DNA from: JABICX01 sp964528765
GTDB taxonomy: Archaea; Nanobdellota; Nanobdellia; UBA10117; JABICX01
Reading direction: 5' to 3'
Assembly: GCA_964528765.1 (NCBI GenBank)
Contig: CAZGVA010000036.1
Coordinates: 1-8,852 of the forward strand
DNA length: 8,852 nt
Below, piece by piece: positions 1 to 6,769 of the stretch. The notes below the pieces were generated by a model that did no database searches, had not been told where the DNA came from, and saw nothing but the letters and a program-made list of their open reading frames with translations. A program made the position numbers and the translations under genes. Each line of letters opens with the position of its first letter. Position 1 is the first letter of the stretch.

Positions 1-107
1 AAATAAGCAATTGATTCATTTTCTAAAGTTAAGATATTTTCCCAAATTATATCTCTTAAAAGCATATGATACGCTGAAGTATCAAATAGGATTATTGATT
101 TAGACAT
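1..107 (-). CDS. PIN-domain-like protein, N-terminal fragment
   Basis: This is a partial gene: 35 codons run from ATG at 107 (minus strand) off the left edge. The start of the protein reads MSKSIILFDTSAYHMLLRD. A short hydrophobic beta strand followed by a D-T-S-A motif is how PIN-domain ribonucleases usually begin, and Asp9 would be the first metal-binding acidic residue. PIN proteins are Mg/Mn-dependent RNases, often VapC-type toxins, and some act in rRNA processing. No antitoxin gene is visible on its 5' side; the upstream neighbour is the divergent gene at 215. A minus-strand TATA-like stretch (152-160) lies about 48 nt upstream, giving a leader of roughly 20 nt. The other acidic residues of the family would lie outside the window, so the assignment rests on this one motif. 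Confidence 0.5.
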   Translation of the reverse strand, partial: MSKSIILFDTSAYHMLLRDIIWENILTLENESIAY

Positions 108-118
108 ATTTCATTTCA

Positions 119-140
119 AAAGAGTAACTCTTAACTCTTT
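119..140. promoter_or_regulatory. operator-like cluster of AAGAGT/ACTCTT half-sites
   Basis: The stretch reads AAAGAGT-A-ACTCTTA-ACTCTTT. The first two units form an odd-centred palindrome (AAGAGT A ACTCTT, 120-132), and the second and third are direct repeats with 7-nt spacing. It lies between divergent genes. It would overlap the predicted transcription start of the minus-strand PIN-like gene and sit just upstream of the plus-strand promoter. The repeats are directly visible; a role as a regulator-binding site is inference. Confidence 0.35.
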
Positions 141-151
141 CGATTACATTT

Positions 152-160
152 TTTATAAAT
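152..160. promoter_or_regulatory. TATA box of the divergent promoter region
   Basis: TTTATAAAT resembles the archaeal TATA element and reads almost equally well on both strands (ATTTATAAA on minus). On the plus strand it predicts transcription starting near 181, which gives a 30-40 nt leader for the ATG at 215 and excludes the upstream TTG at 164 as a start. On the minus strand it predicts a start near 130, shortly before the ATG at 107. One element may serve both genes. Confidence 0.45.
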
Positions 161-214
161 AGATTGTTAGAACATTATTCAAAACACTTATATTCTAGCA
201 TACATATAAATTCT

Positions 215-1324
215 ATGCGTAAGGTAAGCAAGTTGGCTTTTTTATTATTTATGGGTTTAATTTTAGCTAGCACAGCTATGCTTTCTTCTCAAGCAGTACC
301 TGAATTATTAATTGATGCAACTGTGATTGATAATGAAATTTTGTTTAATGAAGTTGCAAAATATCAGCTTGAACTAACCAACAATCGCGAAGCTACTATG
401 AATATAAATCTTCCAACACCACGTAATAATTGGGATATTACAATCAATCCATATTTATTTGAATTAAGAGAAGGTCAATCAAAAATCGTAGATATTTCGA
501 TTGCGCCACCAAAAGTTGTTGATTCTGGTGTGTATAGTGTTTATTTTAAGTTTAATGCAAATAATGAACAAATTGATTACAAATATTTACATGTTGAAGT
601 TTTAGAAGATAGCCCTGTTTTTGATTCTAAAATAAAACTAATTGAAGAAATTAAAGCAGAAGAATCTTGGTCAGAAGAATTTCTTGAAAGGTCATATACT
701 GTTGTTTTAATAAATACCGGTAAAGGTGAAACATCCGGTATATGGAATACTGAAGTTAGTTCATTTGGTCGTTTCTTTTTGAAAAGTGATATACCCAGTG
801 TGTTTGAAACAACTGAGGGTGTTACGAAAATAAATTGGGAATATACTATTCCAGTTGGTGAGCAAGTTACTTTAACATATTCAATTTACTATATGCCATT
901 ATTCGCAGCAAGTATATTCATTTTAATTGCACTTATATTACTTGGTATTTATTACATGTCGCCATATAAAGTTACGAAAAGCATTACAACAAAAGGCGGA
1001 TACATTCAAGTTAAAATTTATTTGAAAAATAAGACACGTAAAAAACAAGAGAATATTACTGTTGAAGATTATATTCCCGTACCTTTAATGTTATCAAGAT
1101 CTTTTGGAACAATGTCTCCAACATCAATAAGAAAGTATCGAAGTAAGCTAACAGTAACTTGGAAATTTGATGAATTAGCACCAAAAGAAGAACGTTTACT
1201 TTCATATAAAATGAAATCTAAACTAAAAGTTGAAGGTAGAATAAATATACCACCAGCAACTTTAAACCAAAAAACCAAAAAGAAGAAAGTTCAAATATAT
1301 TCAAAAATTAAGCACAATGAATAA
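215..1324 (+). CDS. secreted membrane-anchored beta-sandwich protein, function unknown
   Basis: The 369-residue protein is probably an envelope protein. The ATG at 215 was chosen because it starts directly with a signal sequence (MRKVSK, then a hydrophobic core, then SSQA before VPELL at about residue 27-28). The frame extends 17 codons further up to a TTG, but that lies upstream of the predicted transcription start. Residues 28-130 alternate polar and hydrophobic like an Ig-fold domain of the NEW3/CARDB kind ('YQLELTNN', then 'SKIVDISIAPP'). A second strand-rich part follows to about 225, then one strong transmembrane helix (about 228-249). The last 120 residues are very basic and strand-rich, with a 'TVTWKFDELAPKEERLLSYK' segment typical of beta-sandwich repeats in archaeal surface proteins, and a lysine-rich end. 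Predicted topology is outer domain, one helix, inner basic domain. The exact function is not recognised. Confidence 0.7.
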   Translation: MRKVSKLAFLLFMGLILASTAMLSSQAVPELLIDATVIDNEILFNEVAKYQLELTNNREATMNINLPTPRNNWDITINPYLFELREGQSKIVDISIAPPKVVDSGVYSVYFKFNANNEQIDYKYLHVEVLEDSPVFDSKIKLIEEIKAEESWSEEFLERSYTVVLINTGKGETSGIWNTEVSSFGRFFLKSDIPSVFETTEGVTKINWEYTIPVGEQVTLTYSIYYMPLFAASIFILIALILLGIYYMSPYKVTKSITTKGGYIQVKIYLKNKTRKKQENITVEDYIPVPLMLSRSFGTMSPTSIRKYRSKLTVTWKFDELAPKEERLLSYKMKSKLKVEGRINIPPATLNQKTKKKKVQIYSKIKHNE

Positions 1325-1392
1325 ATTCTGTATTTATTTTATCGGATAGTTGACGAGATAGCGTTAGAAACATTTTTAATAGGCATTTTGCC

Positions 1393-1402
1393 CATATAGA
1401 TA
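1393..1402 (+). promoter_or_regulatory. possible tRNA-Tyr TATA element
   Basis: CATATAGATA lies about 35 nt upstream of the first base of the tRNA, placing transcription start some 10 nt before the mature 5' end. A second AT-rich candidate (ATTTTTAATA, about 1372-1381) is farther away. Both are weak, and the choice rests on spacing alone. Confidence 0.25.
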
Positions 1403-1434
1403 TGTCGCAAACGTTAATGCGATAAACAAAAGAT

Positions 1435-1566
1435 CCCGCTCTAGCTCAATTGGTAGAGCGCACGGTTGTAGTTTGAAACCCTCTTTAATGAGGTCTTCAT
1501 CCCAGAACATGTTCTGGGCAATGAGCAATCCCCGTGAGGTTCCTGGTTCAAGTCCGGGGGGCGGGA
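1435..1566 (+). tRNA. tRNA-Tyr (GTA), intron-containing
   Basis: All arms can be folded by hand. The acceptor is CCCGCTC (1435-1441) with GGGCGGG (1559-1565) and discriminator A1566. The D stem is GCTC/GAGC, the anticodon stem CACGG (1461-1465) with CCGTG (1532-1536), the anticodon GTA (1468-1470), the variable loop AGGTT, and the T stem CCTGG/CCGGG around TTCAAGT. The spliced product is 73 nt. C1-G72 with A73 is the archaeal tyrosine identity pattern and fits the GTA anticodon. CCA is not encoded (CTA follows A1566), so it would be added after transcription. The gene lies between two membrane-protein genes and is probably a separate transcription unit. Confidence 0.95.
1472..1530 (+). other. 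tRNA-Tyr intron (59 nt) with bulge-helix-bulge splice sites
   Basis: Beyond the anticodon stem, TTGT (1466-1469) pairs with GCAA (1525-1528) as the 4-bp central helix. The 3-nt bulges are AGT (1470-1472) and TCC (1529-1531). Cutting after the second base of each bulge, as the archaeal splicing endonuclease does, joins G37 (1471) to C38 (1531), the canonical 37/38 position. Inside are two hairpins: CCTC/GAGG (1480-1493) and the perfect 18-nt palindrome CCCAGAACATGTTCTGGG (1501-1518). The helix on the intron side of the motif is weak (A-U and G-U pairs). Confidence 0.85.
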
Positions 1567-1651
1567 CTAATTGTCTTAGGGATACTGATTTTGATGTATT
1601 TTGTTGTAGGACTGTCGTAAAAGTAACGAAAAGAAATATCTAATCGCAAAG

Positions 1652-1662
1652 TTTATTAAATA
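1652..1662 (+). promoter_or_regulatory. TATA box of the 50-residue membrane protein
   Basis: TTTATTAAATA is centred about 27 nt upstream of the ATG at 1684, the spacing expected for a leaderless archaeal transcript. No Shine-Dalgarno sequence is present. The surrounding sequence is almost pure A/T, so the exact position is uncertain. Confidence 0.4.
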
Positions 1663-1683
1663 ATTAATTAATAATTAAATAAT

Positions 1684-1836
1684 ATGGATAAACAAACTAC
1701 TTATAATATTTTTTTAACTCTAGGAGCAATTTGGGTGATTGTAGGATTAATTGTATATCCAAATCCGGCGATATGGCCACTGGGTTTTATTTTTCTAATA
1801 AGTGGTTTAATTGGAAAATTTGGCCATAAAAAATAA
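1684..1836 (+). CDS. small two-helix membrane protein
   Basis: The 50-residue protein begins MDKQTTYNIFLTLGAIWVIV and is mostly two hydrophobic helices (about residues 8-25 and 30-45). They are joined by a short Y-P-N-P-A turn, and the protein ends in GKFGHKK. Glycine spacing and tryptophans near the helix ends look like a real membrane hairpin rather than chance A/T translation. A TATA box at the right distance supports expression. The stop lies just after a run of six A (1828-1833). With one A fewer, the frame would continue to a TAA at 1910-1912 and add a polar Gly/Ser/Arg tail (PDDLSFDSRGRGGSSNG and onward), giving about 76 residues. The family is not recognised. Confidence 0.55.
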   Translation: MDKQTTYNIFLTLGAIWVIVGLIVYPNPAIWPLGFIFLISGLIGKFGHKK

Positions 1837-1944
1837 ACCTGACGATCTTTCTTTTGACTCAAGGGGACGCGGTGGTAGTTCTAATGGATTTAATAGTTTT
1901 AGTCGATCTTAATTGTTAAACATGACGTTCTATCTCAGTTCGGA

Positions 1945-1958
1945 GGCAGGACATTATT
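1945..1958 (+). repeat. 14-bp direct repeat, copy 1
   Basis: GGCAGGACATTATT occurs here, upstream of the UPF0182 gene, and again at 6688-6701 upstream of the broken reading frame. Both copies are in intergenic DNA in the same orientation. A rough estimate from base composition gives about one chance 14-mer match in a window this size, so the repeat may be accidental. Confidence 0.5.
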
Positions 1959-1994
1959 CTCTTTGTGATTGTTTGGACGTATTTATTTTAACAA

Positions 1995-2004
1995 CATTTA
2001 AAAC
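1995..2004 (+). promoter_or_regulatory. TATA box of the UPF0182 gene
   Basis: CATTTAAAAC is centred about 26 nt before the ATG at 2026, predicting a leaderless mRNA. No Shine-Dalgarno sequence precedes the ATG. Confidence 0.4.
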
Positions 2005-2025
2005 ATTATAATTCCGTAGAATCTT

Positions 2026-4785
2026 ATGACGAATCTTAAAAAAATTATACGATCAAGTTTAATGTTAATTTCAGTAATTTTTATTATTTCAATATCGAAG
2101 ATAGTTGGCCTTTATACAAATTATCTTTGGTTTTCTTCTTTGGGTTTTTCAAAGATTTTTACGGTAAGTTTAATGACAAAGATTAGTATCTTTTTTGTTG
2201 TAGCATTATGTTTCTTTATATTTACCCTAGTAAATTTGCGTATCGCTACTAGAATTCAAAAGTCAAAATGGCCTTTTAATTTAGTTACGTTAACAATTTT
2301 AGGGATATCTATTTTCTTAGGAGTTATTGCATCCACGTCATGGCTCACCGTACTTCAATATTTAAATCAAGTTCCGTTTAATATTCGGGATCCAATCTTT
2401 GCGCAAGATATCGCGTTTTATGTCTTTTCACTTCCATTCTTCCTTACTGTTTGGAATTATCTATTTACAAGTGTTTTAATCACAATATTACTTGTTGGAT
2501 TTTATTATCTATATCAAATTATATCACAGATTTTTGCAAGGGAATTACAGCCAGAAAGAGATACATTTTATAGAGCAGATCGTAAAGCTGATTTAAACTT
2601 AGATGCGAAGTATGTACCATTTAATTTTTTGGCTGAATTTGCAAAGATCAAAAAAATTGCGAGAGTACATCTAGCCATACTTGCGTCATTAATTTTCGTT
2701 CTACTTGCAGTAAAGCATTATCTCGCTCGTTTTTCTATAATGTATTCTGAAAACGGTATCGTAGTGGGTGCAGGATATACTGATATTGTTGTATTCTTAC
2801 CTCTAGTAAAATTTCTTATGGTTTTTGCAATAGTTGTTGCTGTCGTATTTTACATTTGGATATTTTACTTTTCACGAAAACCCTTCTTGAAGAAAAAACA
2901 TATACTTCTTTCGATTTTATTTATTTATTTATTAGTAGCTTTTGTCGGTGGAGCGATTATTCCAGGTATTGTACAATCGTTAAAAGTAAGTCCGAATGAA
3001 ATTAATCTTGAAGAACCATATATTAAAAATAATATTGAATTTACGAAGATGGCGTATGGACTTGATACTGTCGAGGAAAAAGACTTTATTGTTAGTCAAA
3101 ATATTACGCCTAAGGTTTTAGAAAATGCAGAAGAAACGATATCCAATGTTAGAATTCTAGATTACCGGCCATTAACAAAAACTTACAAACAGACGCAAGA
3201 GATTCGACTTTATTACGATCTTTCAGGTATTGATATTGATAGATATACTATTGATGGTAAATATACTCAAGTTATGCTAGCTCCACGCGAACTTGATCAA
3301 ACACAAATTGCTCAGAATGCCAAAACATGGGTTAATTTACATATGGTTTACAGCCACGGTTTTGGAGTTGTTATGAGTCCAGTAAATGTTGTAACTACTG
3401 AAGGCCTTCCTAATTATTTTATCAAAGACATTCCACCAACGTATTCGGTTGAAGAAGAGACTCTTAAAATTGATCAACCACGAGTATATTATGGTGAAAA
3501 AGAAAATAATTTTGTTATTGTAAATACAAAAACAAATGAATTTGATTATCCTAAGGGACAGATCAATGAATATATTAATTATGATGGTATTGGTGGAGTA
3601 AAGTTAGATTCTTTTGCCAAGAAAATGTTTATGGCTATTAGATTTATGGATATAAAAATTCTATTTTCTTCAGATATCACGCCTGAAAGCAAAATAATGT
3701 TTAATCGAAACATACAGGATCGCATTTCAAAGATAACGCCATTCTTAGTACTTGATAATGACCCGTATTTAGTTATCGATGATGGTGAGTTATATTGGAT
3801 TCAAGATGCATATACTGTCACTGGAAATTATCCATATTCTCAGAAATTCAATGGAATAAATTACATCAGAAACTCAGTAAAGATTGTAATGAATGCTTAT
3901 GATGGTGATGTTACTTATTATGTTATTGATAAAGATGATCCAATAATCCAAGTCATTGAGAATATATTCCCTGAACAATTTAATGATTTTGATGATATGC
4001 CGGCATCACTTAAGAAACATATTCGTTATCCAGAGGATCTTTTCAAAATTCAATCTCAAATATACAGCATGTATCATATGAGTGATATGAAGGTATTTTA
4101 TAATAAAGAAGATGCGTGGCAAATTCCATATGAGCTTTATGGTACTGGCCAACAAATTCCGGTAGAACCTTATTATATAATTATGAATCTTCCAGGTGAA
4201 GACAAAGAAGAATTTGTATTAATGACCACATTTACCCCATTAAAGAAAGATAATATGATTGCGTGGCTTGCAGCAAGATCAGATAACGAAAATTATGGCA
4301 AACTTTTACTTTACAAATTCCCAAAAGATACACTAATTTATGGTCCTTTACAAATTGAAGCTAAGATCGATCAGGATTCTGAGATATCTCAACAGTTAAC
4401 TCTTTGGTCTCAGCAAGGATCTAGAGTTACGCGTGGAAATCTGTTAGTAATACCTATTGAAAGTAATCTTCTTTACATAGAACCATTATATATTCAAGCA
4501 GAGACGGGACAGTTACCCGAATTAAAAAGAATTCTTGTTTCAGATGGAGAACGGGTTGTTATGGAAGTGGATCTTGCAACAGCTTTACAGGAACTCTTTG
4601 GCAAATCAACAGTCTTCAAAAGAAGTACAACGACAACTGATAAAAATAAATCTCAAACAGATTTAATCAATGATGCTAACGTACATTATGATGCAGTTCT
4701 ACAAGCCATGGATAATAACAATTGGTCTGCGATTGGAGAGAACTTTGGCTTATTGGGAGCTACACTCGAATCACTTAACAAATAA
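2026..4785 (+). CDS. UPF0182 (COG1615) family membrane protein
   Basis: The 919-residue protein has the full length and layout of the UPF0182 family. Seven hydrophobic helices occupy the first 320 residues (about 10-30, 47-70, 84-106, 130-168 as one long or split segment, 213-235, 255-283, 292-316). A large domain of about 540 residues, probably outside the cell, follows. Family-type motifs occur in order: APREL (419-423), WVNLHMVYSHGFGVVMSPVN (435-454), YYGE (488-491), TPFLVLDNDPYLVI (571-584) with LYWIQDAYT (589-597), NYIRNSV (612-618), IRYPEDLF (666-673), YHMSD with VFYNKEDAW (683-698), and TLWSQQGSRVTRGNL (792-806). A short linker and a helical tail (about 865-919) close it. The family's biochemical role is not established; it is known from bacteria such as actinobacteria and cyanobacteria, and from some archaea. 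The gene appears intact and stands alone on its strand. Confidence 0.93.
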   Translation: MTNLKKIIRSSLMLISVIFIISISKIVGLYTNYLWFSSLGFSKIFTVSLMTKISIFFVVALCFFIFTLVNLRIATRIQKSKWPFNLVTLTILGISIFLGVIASTSWLTVLQYLNQVPFNIRDPIFAQDIAFYVFSLPFFLTVWNYLFTSVLITILLVGFYYLYQIISQIFARELQPERDTFYRADRKADLNLDAKYVPFNFLAEFAKIKKIARVHLAILASLIFVLLAVKHYLARFSIMYSENGIVVGAGYTDIVVFLPLVKFLMVFAIVVAVVFYIWIFYFSRKPFLKKKHILLSILFIYLLVAFVGGAIIPGIVQSLKVSPNEINLEEPYIKNNIEFTKMAYGLDTVEEKDFIVSQNITPKVLENAEETISNVRILDYRPLTKTYKQTQEIRLYYDLSGIDIDRYTIDGKYTQVMLAPRELDQTQIAQNAKTWVNLHMVYSHGFGVVMSPVNVVTTEGLPNYFIKDIPPTYSVEEETLKIDQPRVYYGEKENNFVIVNTKTNEFDYPKGQINEYINYDGIGGVKLDSFAKKMFMAIRFMDIKILFSSDITPESKIMFNRNIQDRISKITPFLVLDNDPYLVIDDGELYWIQDAYTVTGNYPYSQKFNGINYIRNSVKIVMNAYDGDVTYYVIDKDDPIIQVIENIFPEQFNDFDDMPASLKKHIRYPEDLFKIQSQIYSMYHMSDMKVFYNKEDAWQIPYELYGTGQQIPVEPYYIIMNLPGEDKEEFVLMTTFTPLKKDNMIAWLAARSDNENYGKLLLYKFPKDTLIYGPLQIEAKIDQDSEISQQLTLWSQQGSRVTRGNLLVIPIESNLLYIEPLYIQAETGQLPELKRILVSDGERVVMEVDLATALQELFGKSTVFKRSTTTTDKNKSQTDLINDANVHYDAVLQAMDNNNWSAIGENFGLLGATLESLNK

Positions 4786-4915
4786 GATTAAATTATATCT
4801 CCGCCCCATGATTATATACTGATTAATATCTTCTTTTCATATCAATTTGAGGGAAGGAATTATATATTTCTTCACGTTTGACGATATGTTAGGACTTTCT
4901 ATATATTAGGGTCAG
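4786..4915. other. convergent intergenic region
   Basis: These 130 nt separate the 3' ends of the UPF0182 and EamA genes. Short T-rich stretches (TCTTCTTTTC, about 4830-4839) could end transcription, but no strong hairpin and no gene is visible. Confidence 0.4.
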
Positions 4916-5749
4916 TTAGATAGCGAGTTCCGTAATAATAACAATTCCCAGAATTATAATACTCATGTAAATATCTTTTCTTTTAACATGTTCTTTTAAA
5001 AATAATGCAGATAATGATAAGACTATTATCGGCTGCAACGAAAGAAGTAGAATCGTATGTACAACACCAATAATTGTATAAGCAAAATAAGCAAATACAA
5101 ACGCAAAAATTATAAGCACTTGCGCAAGTATGACTTGTGGTTTTGGACTAAACAAAACTTGTTTTTTATGTGCTTTGAAAAATAAGAAAACGATCAAAAA
5201 CATAAAGGAAATTCGAATAAAATACAAAGAAAAGGGTGAAAAGTTATCAAGTAAGAGTTTAGTTGGAACTACTGCTAACCCTCCGAAGAATGCGGATCCA
5301 ATCATTAACATTACACCTTTTGTAATTACAATATGATGTTTTTGCATATTGAAAAGAACAATTGTTACGCCTGCGATAATTGCAGCAAGTACAAGTATCG
5401 GATTTCGCTCAAGTGGAAGGAATGTAACTGCTGCTATTACACCAAATAATGGCGTTAAAAGAAGATATGGTTCAAATGAACTTAGTTTATGATGCTCAAT
5501 AGCATGGTAATATAATAGGTTTGCAATAGCACCCAATCCTGCTAAAGCTACTAACAAGAAGCCAACTTTTAATGTAAAAATATTATGTGCATCCCATAAA
5601 AATATAGTAAAAGGGAGCATAATAAGCGCGATTAAAAGAAGCGTGGTCGTCAAGTATCTAACATGATTTACTTTCGCACGATCTAAAGCGCTTTTGTCAA
5701 CAACTATACTAATTGCTGAAGACAGTGATGACAATAACGCAAATAACAT
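4916..5749 (-). CDS. EamA/DMT-superfamily transporter
   Basis: From ATG at 5749 the protein has 277 residues; a TTG 12 nt further up (5761) could add four. It is hydrophobic throughout, with about ten helices in two repeats of roughly 130-140 residues. This is the two-EamA-domain layout of drug/metabolite transporters, which move small metabolites across the cytoplasmic membrane. Typical features are an early 'KSALDRAKVNHVRY' loop, a mid-protein 'YYHAIEHHKLSSFEPYLLLT' segment at the end of the first repeat, and a matching 'LLLSLQPIIVLSLSALFLKE' near the end of the second. The second E of the first segment and the final LKE fit the family pattern. The substrate cannot be read from sequence. 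It follows the peptidase E-like gene on the same strand with a 78-nt gap, but has its own TATA-like box, so co-transcription is possible but not required. Confidence 0.85.
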   Translation of the reverse strand: MLFALLSSLSSAISIVVDKSALDRAKVNHVRYLTTTLLLIALIMLPFTIFLWDAHNIFTLKVGFLLVALAGLGAIANLLYYHAIEHHKLSSFEPYLLLTPLFGVIAAVTFLPLERNPILVLAAIIAGVTIVLFNMQKHHIVITKGVMLMIGSAFFGGLAVVPTKLLLDNFSPFSLYFIRISFMFLIVFLFFKAHKKQVLFSPKPQVILAQVLIIFAFVFAYFAYTIIGVVHTILLLSLQPIIVLSLSALFLKEHVKRKDIYMSIIILGIVIITELAI

Positions 5750-5772
5750 GATTCTAAACAATGTATTCGGAG

Positions 5773-5784
5773 TATATATTATTA
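5773..5784 (-). promoter_or_regulatory. TATA box of the EamA gene, near an SD-like stretch
   Basis: On the minus strand AATAATATATAC is centred about 30 nt before the ATG at 5749, predicting a nearly leaderless start there. Further upstream (about 5802-5814, minus) is GAGGAGGGGTGAG, which resembles the sequence complementary to the 16S rRNA tail. No long frame follows it; the GTG inside it reaches a stop after 16 codons, so it is probably not a working ribosome site. Confidence 0.35.
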
Positions 5785-5827
5785 TTGTTTTCTGGTTGTC
5801 TCACCCCTCCTCAATCTCTTTTTATGT

Positions 5828-6574
5828 TTACTTCTTTAGCAATTCTTCAATTGAATTAAAATAGTTAGATTTTGGAATTATTTTTTCATGATATGTTCCA
5901 CGATTCCAATATATTTTGTATGCATTTGCTCCAGGTTTTGATGCAACCACCTGATATTTACCATCAACAAATTTAATAGCACAACAATCATCTATAGCAA
6001 TAGCCACACCTGGGGTTTTTTTCATCATTTGTTTGAGATATGTTTGTCTAGATAATTCAACATCATAATGCGGACAATGTAGAGCCTTAATTAAACCCAT
6101 TCCAGTAACCTTGATTAATTGATCACTTCCACTTGTAAATTTTCTTGAATCAGAATTTCCTTGTCTAAACCAACATATTGATCCTGCACTTACACCAGAC
6201 AATACTGTTCCGTTATTGTATGCTTCCATTAATAATTTGTCAACACCATATTTTCTCCAAAGTGTCATCATCTTTAGAGTGTTTCCACCACTAACATATA
6301 TAATATCTGAAGACCTAATTTTTTCTTTAATACACTCATTAGTTAATTTTTTTCTAATTAAATTTAGAACATTAATATTGCAACCTAATCCCTCAAAATG
6401 ATTTTTTACAGTTTTATAATCTTCATTAGAATCATTCTGTGCAGTTGGAATATGCAAAAGATTTGGATTTGTTTTTCCAGATAAGTTGATGATTTCTTTA
6501 TTTATTTCAGTTGTTTCTACGGGATATCTGGGTCTTCCAATTTCTCCACCACCAATTGCAACGATTTTTCCCAT
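5828..6574 (-). CDS. peptidase E-like (S51 family) protein
   Basis: The protein has 248 residues from ATG at 6574. The frame is open 29 codons further up, but the family begins with MGKIVAIGGGEIGRP, an upstream TATA box (6616-6626) gives a short leader only for 6574, and a weak AAGGTTGAT ribosome site precedes it. S51 proteins share the class I glutamine amidotransferase fold and use a serine nucleophile; peptidase E cleaves Asp-X dipeptides and cyanophycinase is a relative. Visible motifs: the G-rich first loop (8-10), HIPTAQND (41-48), YVSGGNTLKM (93-102), nucleophile elbow GVSAGS with Ser129 (127-132), and HCPHYD (166-171), which should hold the catalytic His. The protein is probably cytoplasmic, with no signal peptide. 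Substrate specificity is unknown. Eight of nine Arg codons are AGA/AGG, unlike most genes here. Confidence 0.85.
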   Translation of the reverse strand: MGKIVAIGGGEIGRPRYPVETTEINKEIINLSGKTNPNLLHIPTAQNDSNEDYKTVKNHFEGLGCNINVLNLIRKKLTNECIKEKIRSSDIIYVSGGNTLKMMTLWRKYGVDKLLMEAYNNGTVLSGVSAGSICWFRQGNSDSRKFTSGSDQLIKVTGMGLIKALHCPHYDVELSRQTYLKQMMKKTPGVAIAIDDCCAIKFVDGKYQVVASKPGANAYKIYWNRGTYHEKIIPKSNYFNSIEELLKK

Positions 6575-6615
6575 ATTATCAACCTTTAATGAGATAGTAA
6601 ATAGGATTAACATTA

Positions 6616-6626
6616 TATTTAATAAA
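6616..6626 (-). promoter_or_regulatory. TATA box of the peptidase E-like gene
   Basis: TTTATTAAATA on the minus strand is centred about 47 nt before the ATG at 6574. This predicts a leader of about 20 nt, with room for the weak ribosome site AAGGTTGAT. It supports the shorter start over the open frame extending to 6661. Confidence 0.45.
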
Positions 6627-6660
6627 TGCTTGGTATGTATTTCTTGATATACACCTGTCA

Positions 6661-6698
6661 AATGTCCGTTTTATATAATGATGTGAGGGCAGGACATT
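6661..6698. promoter_or_regulatory. inverted repeat around a TATA-like element
   Basis: AATGTCC (6661-6667) is the exact reverse complement of GGACATT (6692-6698). Between them lies TTTATATAAT (6670-6679), a near-symmetric TATA-like element. The right arm is part of the 14-bp repeat. A promoter flanked by two opposed half-sites suggests an operator, but 7-bp arms can arise by chance. Confidence 0.3.
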
Positions 6699-6701
6699 AT
6701 T
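6688..6701 (+). repeat. 14-bp direct repeat, copy 2
   Basis: GGCAGGACATTATT is identical to 1945-1958 and lies just downstream of a TATA-like element. The flanks of the two copies differ, so the match ends at 14 bp. Confidence 0.5.
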
Positions 6702-6769
6702 TTTTCAGTGAAAAATGTGAAAAAACTGTATCCGGTTCTTCAAAAATACAAAAATTATTAAAGGAATAA

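Noticed and set aside
164..214. TTG at 164 as start of the surface protein
   Set aside because: It lies upstream of the transcription start predicted from the TATA box at 152-160, and the added 17 residues precede an otherwise textbook signal peptide beginning at 215.
1069..1278. 69-codon minus-strand frame inside the surface-protein gene
   Set aside because: Entirely antisense to a better-supported coding region, with no promoter or ribosome site.
1811..1912. independent TTG-started 33-residue gene overlapping the small membrane protein
   Set aside because: There is no ribosome site or promoter for the TTG. The tail is better explained as a frameshifted end of the upstream gene, so it is reported there.
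5130..5336. 68-codon plus-strand frame inside the EamA gene
   Set aside because: Antisense to a clear ten-helix transporter; composition is that of a shadow frame.
6216..6401. 61-codon plus-strand frame inside the peptidase E-like gene
   Set aside because: Antisense to the conserved core of the S51 protein, with no independent support.
6575..6661. 29-codon N-terminal extension of the peptidase E-like protein
   Set aside because: The family starts at the MGKIVAIGGG strand, and a TATA box at 6616-6626 inside the extension predicts an mRNA that begins downstream of it.
6678..6730. possible C/D-box guide RNA starting at ATGATGT
   Set aside because: A C-box-like sequence is present, but no CTGA D or D' box occurs at the needed distances.
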